From CAYMCV01 sp964389005 (GTDB taxonomy: Bacteria > Bacillota > Clostridia > Lachnospirales > Lachnospiraceae): a stretch of DNA of 26,561 bases. The stretch spans positions 1 to 26,561 of the forward strand of contig CAYMCV010000021.1 of the NCBI GenBank assembly GCA_964389005.1. Direction: 5' to 3'. Each line of letters opens with the position of its first letter. The first letter of the stretch is position 1. A program made the position numbers and the translations under genes. The notes below the pieces were generated by a model. The model saw nothing but the letters and a program-made list of their open reading frames with translations, was not told where the DNA came from and made no database searches. Below, piece by piece: positions 9,149 to 16,372 of the stretch.

Positions 9149-10051
9149 AAATAGCAATAAAAGAAACATCAATACTGCCTGAATGCTTTTATGAAGAAGA
9201 TAGGAACCGATGTGAAAAGGTGCTTCTTTTTTGAGGCTTATGGTCTGCACGAGGCAAGACAACCCGCCGATGTGAAGAAATGGCAGGAAGATCACGGATA
9301 AAGGGGGATTTAATTCAATCACCTGTTGCATTCCGCTGTTGATTTCAAACAAACAGAAAGTTGCGGCTTTGGCAATCGGAAGGTTATGCAATAAAATAGA
9401 TGGAAATAGTAGCAACGCGTTAAAAATAACCATATAAGCGCCGAGTTTAATGATACTTTCAATTGCGCGATTGGTACCTGCTTCAAAAGCATCTAATAAT
9501 GACATGTTAGTCGTTTCGTCTCGTTGTGCACAGGTTAACCGTGTCGGATATGTATATGATGTTTTATAAGACGTACAACGAAGAATCATCCCATAGACAA
9601 GAGGAATTCCATACATACCAATCAGAATCGGGATATGAAGTTTTGGGGTATAATGAGGTAACACGCAGGAACACAGATACACCGGTCCGAGATTATTACA
9701 AAATGCAAGCAAATATGACAATTGCCGATCGGAGATTTTCTTTTTATGATACAATTCAAATGCCATATAAGCGCCGAGGGGAAATCCACAAAGAAATCCA
9801 ATCAGAACAACATAATCACTTGTGCGATCTTGTCGAAACAGCAGTTTTGTGACGGGACGAAGCGGTTTGAGCAATTGCATTGAATCATCGACGGATAGAA
9901 TCATTTGTGAAAGAATCATAAACGGAAATAAACTTGGAATCATGTTTTGAAACCACAAAATAAGCCCATTGGAAGCAAGTTGTTTACTCTGCTGCGGAAA
10001 GAATAGTAATCCAATCAGGATAATCATGAATGCAACGGCGTATGACTTCAT
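9137..10051 (-). CDS. ylbJ: YlbJ-like sporulation integral membrane protein (nucleoside-recognition/GATE domain)
   Basis: A 304-residue polytopic membrane protein with about seven or eight hydrophobic segments. It carries GFLCGFPLGA and LAFCNNLGPVYL, the two half-motifs typical of the YlbJ/SpoIIIA-era GATE family. B. subtilis YlbJ is expressed in the mother cell and needed for normal spores; the transported substrate, if any, is unknown. An in-frame stop lies two codons upstream of the ATG, which fixes the start. GGAA about 8 bases before the ATG is a modest ribosome binding site. The last 12 bases overlap the 3' end of the convergent amidase gene, with no terminator between them. Its presence suggests the organism is, or descends from, a spore former. 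Confidence 0.85.
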   Translation of the reverse strand: MKSYAVAFMIILIGLLFFPQQSKQLASNGLILWFQNMIPSLFPFMILSQMILSVDDSMQLLKPLRPVTKLLFRQDRTSDYVVLIGFLCGFPLGAYMAFELYHKKKISDRQLSYLLAFCNNLGPVYLCSCVLPHYTPKLHIPILIGMYGIPLVYGMILRCTSYKTSYTYPTRLTCAQRDETTNMSLLDAFEAGTNRAIESIIKLGAYMVIFNALLLFPSILLHNLPIAKAATFCLFEINSGMQQVIELNPPLSVIFLPFLHIGGLSCLVQTISLKKEAPFHIGSYLLHKSIQAVLMFLLLLFLSF

Positions 10052-10082
10052 TCTTCATTCCAAACATCATGGTTTTCATATC

Positions 10083-10113
10083 ATTATATGATGATTGTGA
10101 TTGTGAAAGTCAT
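10083..10113 (-). promoter_or_regulatory. Possible promoter of the ylbJ-like gene
   Basis: On the minus strand TATAAT (10088 down to 10083) sits within CATATAAT. ATGACT lies 19 bases further upstream, a poor -35 spacing. CATATAAT also resembles the -10 of sigma-E (CATACAnT), the sigma factor that drives ylbJ in B. subtilis, but I do not see a convincing sigma-E -35. The surrounding ATCATTATATGAT is a small palindrome. The intergenic stretch 10052-10148 must also hold a promoter for the forward genes; the best I see is GATAAT at 10116-10121 with a weak -35. Confidence 0.35.
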
Positions 10114-10148
10114 TTGATAATCATTTTGTTATTTTTATGGAGAATTGA

Positions 10149-10868
10149 ATGCGATTGGATAAATTTTTATCTGAAAAGAATATCGGTAGTCGTTCCGAAG
10201 TCAAATCAATCCTTAGAAAAGGTCTGGTTCGCGTAAACGGCATTATTGTTACCGATGCTGCGACAAGCGTTAATCCTGAGGTTGACGAGGTGACTTATAA
10301 AGGAACGAAATACTGTGGCAGCACGTATTCTTATTATATGCTTAACAAGCCTGCAGGTCTTATATCGGCGACGGAAGACGACAAAGTGACAAACGATTCC
10401 TGCGTATTATCATTATTTCGAAATGAGCCTTGCCGCGACCTTTTTCCGGTCGGTCGACTTGACAAAGATACAACGGGATTATTAATTATTACAAACGACG
10501 GCGCATTGGCACATGAGTTACTTTCACCGAGAAAACATGTTGATAAGACCTATCTTGTAACCTGCATGGATGAGATTTCAAATACTGCTTGTCAAAAACT
10601 TGAAGCCGGTGTCGATATCGGAGATGCGAAAATAACGTTACCGGCGAAGGTAGAGCGATTATCCGATAAAGAGTTAAAAATTACGATTCAAGAAGGCCGA
10701 TATCATCAAATCAAGCGTATGTTATCAGCCGTCGATCATTGTGTCGTTGCATTAAAGAGATTGTCTATGGGGAGTTTGTTTTTGGATGAATCTTTGAAGG
10801 AAGGCGAATTTCGCGAATTGACCAAGCAAGAGATATCTCTGCTTCAAATGAAAGGGAAAGAATTATGA
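10149..10868 (+). CDS. RsuA-family 16S/23S rRNA pseudouridine synthase
   Basis: Converts a specific uridine in rRNA to pseudouridine. An N-terminal S4 RNA-binding domain (residues 1-50, MRLDKFLSEKNIGSRSEVK) is followed by the synthase domain, with catalytic Asp105 in VGRLDKDTTGLLI and the RsuA/RluB/E/F-type motif EGRYHQIKRML near residue 185. The 239-residue length matches RsuA (16S position 516) better than RluB, but the target uridine cannot be settled from sequence alone. GGAG precedes the ATG. The stop overlaps the next start by four bases (ATGA). Confidence 0.92.
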   Translation: MRLDKFLSEKNIGSRSEVKSILRKGLVRVNGIIVTDAATSVNPEVDEVTYKGTKYCGSTYSYYMLNKPAGLISATEDDKVTNDSCVLSLFRNEPCRDLFPVGRLDKDTTGLLIITNDGALAHELLSPRKHVDKTYLVTCMDEISNTACQKLEAGVDIGDAKITLPAKVERLSDKELKITIQEGRYHQIKRMLSAVDHCVVALKRLSMGSLFLDESLKEGEFRELTKQEISLLQMKGKEL

Positions 10869-11452
10869 AACGAAATAAAGGTTGTTTTGGATATGCCAAA
10901 AAGCACTCAACAGTTTTGCTGCTTTATACGTTACTGTGCTTATCTGCTTCTGCGGGAGTGTATTTTCTAGGATACTTTATAACGAAAGGAAATGTAAAAA
11001 ACTGGCTTACGGTCATAGCGGTATTGGGAATGCTGCCGACTGCCAAGTTGATGGTATCTGCAATTATGGCAATCAAAGCAAGCAAATTCGCATGTTCAGA
11101 GGCTTTTTATACAAAAATCAAACCGTTCTTGGGTCAATTTGAAGATGCATGTTGTGCGTTTGATTTATACTTAACCAGTTATGACAAAAACTTTCCGATT
11201 ATATTTGTCTGCGCAAAAAGAGGAAGTCTCATCGGCTATATGCCCAATGCCAAACATGCCGGGAAAGAAGCGGAAGAACACATTGTAACCTATCTAAAAA
11301 AGAATTCCATATCAGGTATAACAGTAAAAATATTTGAACAGGAAGACAAATTCTTCGAACGTTTTTCATCGCTTGCAGGCAGTGAGTCCTCTGATGACAA
11401 GAAAAAAGAAGAAATCCTTTCCGTATCTGTTGTAAAAAGCCTTTCTTTATAG
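10865..11452 (+). CDS. Two-pass membrane protein of unknown function
   Basis: I do not recognise a named family. The 195-residue protein begins with a Lys/Arg-rich stretch, then two hydrophobic segments (about residues 17-38 and 46-68), then a cytoplasmic-looking domain of about 125 residues with no motif I can assign, ending in a Lys/Asp/Ser-rich tail. It starts on the ATGA overlap with the pseudouridine synthase, so translation is probably coupled and the protein may be made in step with it. It is followed 51 bases later by a second pseudouridine synthase. Codon use looks like that of its neighbours. Confidence 0.82.
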   Translation: MKRNKGCFGYAKKHSTVLLLYTLLCLSASAGVYFLGYFITKGNVKNWLTVIAVLGMLPTAKLMVSAIMAIKASKFACSEAFYTKIKPFLGQFEDACCAFDLYLTSYDKNFPIIFVCAKRGSLIGYMPNAKHAGKEAEEHIVTYLKKNSISGITVKIFEQEDKFFERFSSLAGSESSDDKKKEEILSVSVVKSLSL

Positions 11453-11503
11453 TAAAGGAACGAGTTATTGGTTGTAACCTTTGGTAGCAACTCGGAGATT
11501 GAT

Positions 11504-12504
11504 ATGCGTGTAACAATCATTGGTGAGAATGAAGCGGGACAAAGACTGGATAAGTATCTTACGAAATACATGAAAGATGCACCGATGTCCTTCATCTACA
11601 AAATGCTGCGAAAAAAGAATATTGTCTTGAATCATAAGAAATCTACCGGTCGGGAATTGTTGAAAATAGGGGACGAGGTTTCATTTTTTTTGTCGGATGA
11701 AACCATTGTTTCATTTCAGCCGGAAAACAATCAAAAGGATGCGTTTTTGCTTGAAAACAAGAATTACATCAACGTATATCACAAGTTTATTGATATTGTC
11801 GTTATTTATGAAGACGAAGATATTCTGATTGCGGATAAACCTGTCGGCATATTGAGTCAAAAAGCCGCTAGCGACGATATCTCGATAAATGATTGGCTGA
11901 TTGGTTATCTTTTGGAACACAAATGTATTACACCGGATTCGCTTCAGACATTTCGTCCTTCTATTTGTAATCGACTGGATCGGAATACGAGCGGAATGAT
12001 TGTCTGTTCCAAATCATTTCGTGCTAGCAGGGTATTGAACGAAATGTTTGCAAATCGTACCATAGAAAAATATTACAGATGTCTCGCGCAAGGCAGCTGT
12101 ACCATAGAAGGCGNNNNNNNNNNATTACTTCCTATCTGTACAAAGACAGAGAAAAGAATAAAGTCTATATTTATCAAGAGGAAAAAGAGATTCCGAAGCA
12201 ATTTTTAGCCAAAGCGGTATTCATCAAAACAGGAATCAGAAAGATTTCGGAAAATAACGGAATAACAGAGCTGGAGATTACATTATTTACCGGCAAAAGT
12301 CATCAGATTCGGGCGCAACTGTCTGCTTTGGGCATGCCGCTTGTCGGTGACGCCAAGTATGGCAAGAATATGCAAGGTGCTGGGCAATTGTTACATTGTT
12401 CACGTCTTCAATTCCCGAGCGAAGTGCCGGAATTACCGCAGTTAAGTGGGAAAATTTTTACCAGTAATCCGTCGTGGATAAAAGGATTGACAAATCAGAA
12501 ATGA
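11504..12504 (+). CDS. RluA-family pseudouridine synthase, interrupted by an assembly gap
   Basis: An S4 domain (residues 1-60, GQRLDKYLTKYM) leads into an RluA-type catalytic domain with Asp159 in CNRLDRNTSGMIV. The second half carries TGKSHQIRAQLSALGMPLVGDAKYG, which is split less cleanly between RluC and RluD, so I leave the symbol empty. I start at ATG 11504, which has GGAG about 8 bases upstream; a frame extension to 11468 has no ribosome binding site. Ten N at 12114-12123 break the frame: the code before and after joins only if the true gap is 2 modulo 3 (2, 5 or 8 bases, say). This is a gap artefact, not evidence of a pseudogene. Confidence 0.88.
12114..12123. other. Run of 10 N (scaffold gap of unknown length)
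   Basis: Ten unknown bases lie inside the RluA-family gene. The reading frame upstream leaves one base (G12113) over, and the downstream frame starts at 12124 with ATT-ACT-TCC. Family spacing between the Gly of the CLAQG segment and the Tyr-Leu of SYLYKD suggests very few residues are missing. Confidence 0.97.
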
Positions 12505-12515
12505 TTCATTATACT
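12487..12515 (+). promoter_or_regulatory. Strong predicted sigma-A promoter of the his operon
   Basis: TTGACA (12487-12492), 17 bases, then TATACT (12510-12515): a perfect -35, ideal spacing and a five-of-six -10. It overlaps the last codons of the preceding pseudouridine synthase gene. Transcription would begin near 12522 and give a leader of about 60 bases before hisZ. Confidence 0.82.
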
Positions 12516-12538
12516 TAGTTCAACAAATTAGCATGATA

Positions 12539-12560
12539 GCACTTTAAAGCATTAAAGTGC
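12539..12560. promoter_or_regulatory. Palindrome in the his leader (candidate operator or RNA hairpin)
   Basis: GCACTTTA (12539-12546) and TAAAGTGC (12553-12560) are perfect 8-bp arms with a 6-base spacer. It sits about 17-38 bases downstream of the predicted start site. No T-tract follows, so it is not a terminator, and the leader is far too short for a T-box. An operator for a histidine repressor (TrpR-like HisR/YerC regulators exist in Bacillota) is plausible but is inference. Confidence 0.5.
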
Positions 12561-12584
12561 AAAGGATTGAAAGAAAGGGCTTTT

Positions 12585-13754
12585 ATGAACTCGAAAATAT
12601 TACATACGCCGGAAGGCGTCAGAGACATCTATGGCGAGGAATTCATTCGCAAGAAAACAGTTTGCGACCAGATTATGGAGCAGTTGCACCGTTACGGCTA
12701 CAGTGACATCCAAACCCCGATGTTTGAATACTTTGATGTATTTTCCAATGATATCGGTACCATACCGGCCAAGGAACTCTATAAGTTTTTTGACAAGGAA
12801 GGGGATACACTGGTACTCAGACCCGACTTTACACCTGCCATTGCCAGGTGCGCCGCGAAATACTTTATGGATGAACAAATACCGTTGCGGTTCTGTTATG
12901 AAGGCAATACGTTTGTCAATACTTCAGAATTACAAGGCAAGTTAAAAGAGACAACGCAATTAGGTGCAGAGTTTATCGGAGACAATTCTGTTTATGCCGA
13001 TACGGATATTTTGTGTCTGGTGATTGAAGGCCTGCTTCATGCGGGACTTGAGGAATTCCAGGTGAGCATCGGTGAAATCTCATATTTCAAGGGATTATGT
13101 GAAGAATTTCATTTGTCCGAAGAGGAAGAGATGACGCTCAGAGATTATTTATCTTCCAAGAATTATTTTGGTGCGGAAGAGTATCTTGGCGGAAGAAACA
13201 TCGAAACAGACTGGATTTCTCGGCTGATGCCGTTTCTCGGAGACCGCAACTTTACGGAATTGACACAAGGAGTTCATAATGAGAAATCGTTAAATGCAAT
13301 CAAACGTCTTGCGGAAATACATGAGATATTAAAGCAACGCGGTTATGAAAAATATGTGTCATTTGACTTGAGCATTTTAAGTAAATATCATTACTATACA
13401 GGTATCATTTTCAGAGCGTATACCTATGGCGTCGGAGATGCGATTGTAAAAGGCGGACGATATGACGGACTGTTATCGCAATTTGGCAAGAACGCTCCCG
13501 CAATCGGTTGTGTTTTTTTGGCAGATGAAATTCAGACGGCTCTACGCAGACTCGAAGGAAACACAACAATAAGTACGAATCATGTATTCATGCTATATCA
13601 AAAAGAGGCTACACAACGAGCTTTTATGAAAGCAAAAGAACTTCGCGAGAACGGGACAAATGTCGAGATGCTTGTGAAGTCACCGGATATTGATATTGAA
13701 ATATACAAAGCTTATGCGGAGTCAAAAGAAAAGATGTATGTCTTTATAGAATAG
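12585..13754 (+). CDS. hisZ: ATP phosphoribosyltransferase regulatory subunit HisZ
   Basis: HisZ is a histidyl-tRNA synthetase paralogue that has lost aminoacylation and forms a complex with short-form HisG, giving it activity and histidine feedback control. The N-terminal HTPEGVRDIYGEE and LVLRPDFTPAIARCAA segments mark the class II synthetase fold. The motif 2 region reads CYEGNTFVNTS, without the Arg usual in the synthetases, as suits a non-charging paralogue. I start at ATG 12585 (389 residues) because GAAAGGG lies 6 bases upstream; a TTG at 12567 has no site. The short-form hisG 10 bases downstream confirms HisZ over HisS. Confidence 0.94.
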   Translation: MNSKILHTPEGVRDIYGEEFIRKKTVCDQIMEQLHRYGYSDIQTPMFEYFDVFSNDIGTIPAKELYKFFDKEGDTLVLRPDFTPAIARCAAKYFMDEQIPLRFCYEGNTFVNTSELQGKLKETTQLGAEFIGDNSVYADTDILCLVIEGLLHAGLEEFQVSIGEISYFKGLCEEFHLSEEEEMTLRDYLSSKNYFGAEEYLGGRNIETDWISRLMPFLGDRNFTELTQGVHNEKSLNAIKRLAEIHEILKQRGYEKYVSFDLSILSKYHYYTGIIFRAYTYGVGDAIVKGGRYDGLLSQFGKNAPAIGCVFLADEIQTALRRLEGNTTISTNHVFMLYQKEATQRAFMKAKELRENGTNVEMLVKSPDIDIEIYKAYAESKEKMYVFIE

Positions 13755-13764
13755 GAGAACGGCT

Positions 13765-14430
13765 ATGTCAGATTCAAACGAACGTTATCTGGTTTTTGCG
13801 CTGGGCAAAGGCAGACTTGCAGATAAAACAATGGATATCTTGGAACAAATCGGAATATCCTGTGAGGAAATCAGGGATAAAAATTCACGAAAACTTGTGT
13901 TTGTGAATGAAGAATTGAAATTAAAGTTTTTCTTATCAAAAGGGCCGGACGTGCCTACCTATGTGGAACATGGTGCCGCCGATATCGGTGTGGTCGGAAG
14001 CGATACCATTGTGGAAGAAGGAAGACGTGTATATGAAGTCTTGGATCTTGGATTCGGGAAGTGCAATATGTGTGTATGCGGCCCGGAATCTGCGCGGGAA
14101 TTGTTATTGCATCGCGAAAGAATCCGCGTGGCGACCAAATATCCCAAAATTGCAAAGGATTACTTTTTTAACCAAAAAAATCAGACAGTTGATATTATCA
14201 AACTGAATGGCTCCGTCGAATTGGGTCCGATTGTCGGTCTGTCCGATGTGATTGTTGACATTGTGGAAACGGGGAGTACGTTAAGGGCGAATCAACTTGA
14301 CGTTTTGGAAGTTATATGTCCGTTATCAGCGCGCATGATTGTCAATCCGGTCAGCATGAAAATGCAGAGTGAGCGTATCAGAGATATCATTGATAAAATC
14401 AGAGCATTAGAAAAACAATCAAATATTTGA
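13765..14430 (+). CDS. hisG: ATP phosphoribosyltransferase, short-form catalytic subunit
   Basis: Catalyses the first step of histidine synthesis, joining ATP and PRPP to give phosphoribosyl-ATP. The 221-residue length and the lack of a C-terminal ACT-like regulatory domain define the short form that needs HisZ. Visible motifs are ALGKGRLADKTMDIL, EHGAADIGVVGSDTIVE, and the PRPP-binding segment DIVETGSTLRANQLDVLE. GGAG precedes the ATG, which lies 10 bases after hisZ. Confidence 0.96.
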   Translation: MSDSNERYLVFALGKGRLADKTMDILEQIGISCEEIRDKNSRKLVFVNEELKLKFFLSKGPDVPTYVEHGAADIGVVGSDTIVEEGRRVYEVLDLGFGKCNMCVCGPESARELLLHRERIRVATKYPKIAKDYFFNQKNQTVDIIKLNGSVELGPIVGLSDVIVDIVETGSTLRANQLDVLEVICPLSARMIVNPVSMKMQSERIRDIIDKIRALEKQSNI

Positions 14431-14455
14431 GAAAATGTTAGAAAAGAGGATTCAC

Positions 14456-15757
14456 ATGAAAATACTTGAATTGAATGAACAGAATAAAAGAAATGTATTG
14501 GATGAACTTTTAAAAAGAAGTCCCAATCACTACGAAGAATATGAAAAGATAGTGGCAGATATCCTATCAAATGTAAGAACACGCAAAGATGAGGCGATTT
14601 TTGAGTATACGCAAAAATTTGATAAATTTGACTTAAATGCGGATAATATCCGCGTGACTCAGGAAGAAATCGAAGAGGCATATGCCTCTCTTGATGAAGA
14701 CTATCTAAACGTTATGAAAGAAGCCTGTGAAAATATCAGAAGTTATCATGAATTGCAGGTACGAAACAGCTTTTTTAGAACACAACCAAACGGAAGTTTT
14801 TTGGGACAGCGTATTATGCCGATTGCAACAGTCGGTGTATATGTTCCGGGAGGGAAAGCAGCGTATCCGTCTTCTACGTTAATGAATATCATTCCTGCCA
14901 AAGTTGCGGGGTGCGACCGCATTATCATGTTGACACCACCCAATGCGGAAGGTAAAGTGAATGCAGGTACATTGGCAGCTGCCAAAATAGCCGGCGTGAG
15001 TGAAATCTATAAAGTCGGCGGAGCACAGGCAATTGCGGCGATGGCCTACGGAACCGAAACGATACCAAAAACAGATAAAATCGTTGGACCCGGCAATATT
15101 TTTGTTGCTCTTGCCAAAAAAGCCGTATACGGATTCGTCAGCATCGATTCCGTGGCAGGACCTTCCGAAATACTGATTTTGGCTGATGAGGGAGCAAATC
15201 CGAGATACATTGCCGCCGATTTGTTGTCACAGGCGGAGCATGATGAGATGGCATCCGGTATTTTGATTACAACAGATAAAAATTTGGCAGAGCAAGTTTC
15301 TGTTGAAATTGAGAAATTTTTAGAGCAGTTACCGAGAAAAGAAATCATAGAAAAATCATTGGAACGTTACGGATATCTGCTGATTGCCAAGAATATGAAA
15401 GATGCGATTGCTGCTGTCAACGATATTGCATCGGAACATCTTGAAATACTGACCAAGAATCCGATGGAGACAATGACATTCATCAGAAATGCGGGCGCCA
15501 TTTTCCTGGGTGAATACTCATCTGAGCCACTCGGAGACTATTTTGCCGGACCGAATCACGTATTGCCGACAAACGGAACTTCCAAGTTCTTTTCGCCACT
15601 GAGTGTAGACGATTTTATTAAGAAATCAAGCGTGATTTCTTATTCGAGAGAAGCATTGGAAGCGGTACATGATAAAATCGAACTCTTTGCGAAACAGGAA
15701 GGTTTGTACGCACATGCCAATTCCATTCATGTCAGATTCGAAAATAAAGAAATGTGA
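14456..15757 (+). CDS. hisD: Histidinol dehydrogenase
   Basis: A zinc-dependent enzyme that oxidises L-histidinol to L-histidine in two NAD-dependent steps, the last of the pathway. Recognisable segments are VGVYVPGGKAAYPS, KVGGAQAIAAMAYGTE, KIVGPGN, VAGPSEILI, SQAEHDEMA (Gln and His zinc ligands), ASEHLEI and GPNHVLPTNGTSKFFSPLS. I choose ATG 14456 (433 residues) because AAGAGG lies 7 bases before it; an in-frame ATG at 14435 would sit almost on the hisG stop and has no ribosome binding site. Length is normal. Confidence 0.96.
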   Translation: MKILELNEQNKRNVLDELLKRSPNHYEEYEKIVADILSNVRTRKDEAIFEYTQKFDKFDLNADNIRVTQEEIEEAYASLDEDYLNVMKEACENIRSYHELQVRNSFFRTQPNGSFLGQRIMPIATVGVYVPGGKAAYPSSTLMNIIPAKVAGCDRIIMLTPPNAEGKVNAGTLAAAKIAGVSEIYKVGGAQAIAAMAYGTETIPKTDKIVGPGNIFVALAKKAVYGFVSIDSVAGPSEILILADEGANPRYIAADLLSQAEHDEMASGILITTDKNLAEQVSVEIEKFLEQLPRKEIIEKSLERYGYLLIAKNMKDAIAAVNDIASEHLEILTKNPMETMTFIRNAGAIFLGEYSSEPLGDYFAGPNHVLPTNGTSKFFSPLSVDDFIKKSSVISYSREALEAVHDKIELFAKQEGLYAHANSIHVRFENKEM

Positions 15758-15772
15758 TAAGGAGGTTAATTC

Positions 15773-16360
15773 ATGGGAAGAGAAGCTACAATTACAAGAA
15801 AGACCGGAGAAACTGAGATTCAGATGAAGTTAATGATTGATGGAAAAGGAAAGTGTGAAATTGTTAGCGGAATCGGGTTTTTTGATCATATGTTATCAAG
15901 TTTTGCCAAGCACGGCGGTTTTGACTTAAGCGGAAAAATCATCGGAGACTTGAACGTAGATTGTCATCATACAATCGAAGATACCGGTATCGTTCTTGGA
16001 GAAGCAATCAAACAAGCGTTGGGCGACAAAAAAGGGATTCGTCGATATGCAAGTTTTACCTTACCGATGGATGATGCGTTGGTTTTGGTTGCAGTGGATT
16101 TGTGCAATCGCCCATATTTGAATTTTAATTATCAATTTCATGATGAGAAAGTCGGATATTTTGATACCGCTGTATTAAAAGAGTTTTTTGCAGCTGTATC
16201 TTACAGTGCCGGAATGAATATTCATATTAAGGTTCTGGACGGAGAAAATGCGCATCATATCATTGAGGCGATATTTAAGGCTTTTGCCAATGCTTTGCGT
16301 GTGGCTGCAACCATTAATCCTGAGTGCAGTGAAGTTTTATCTACAAAAGGTACGTTATAG
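15773..16360 (+). CDS. hisB: Imidazoleglycerol-phosphate dehydratase
   Basis: A monofunctional HisB, a manganese enzyme that dehydrates imidazole glycerol phosphate to imidazole acetol phosphate. The two metal-binding motifs are present, DCHHTIEDTGIVLGEA and AHHIIEAIFKAFANAL, as is FDHMLSSFAKHGGFDL. At 195 residues it has no histidinol-phosphatase fusion, so a separate phosphatase must exist elsewhere. AAGGAGG precedes the start codon. It lies 15 bases after hisD. Confidence 0.96.
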   Translation: MGREATITRKTGETEIQMKLMIDGKGKCEIVSGIGFFDHMLSSFAKHGGFDLSGKIIGDLNVDCHHTIEDTGIVLGEAIKQALGDKKGIRRYASFTLPMDDALVLVAVDLCNRPYLNFNYQFHDEKVGYFDTAVLKEFFAAVSYSAGMNIHIKVLDGENAHHIIEAIFKAFANALRVAATINPECSEVLSTKGTL

Positions 16361-16372
16361 GAGAGCGAAATA

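Noticed and set aside
9526..9852. Open frame on the plus strand within the ylbJ-like gene
   Set aside because: It lies wholly opposite a well-supported membrane protein gene, has no ribosome binding site and no recognisable domain; it is a shadow frame.
11468..12208. Frameshifted or truncated pseudogene at the second pseudouridine synthase
   Set aside because: The frame change coincides exactly with ten N, so it is explained by an unsized assembly gap.
12505..12584. T-box riboswitch ahead of the his operon
   Set aside because: The leader is only about 60 bases, and there is no T-box sequence or terminator hairpin.
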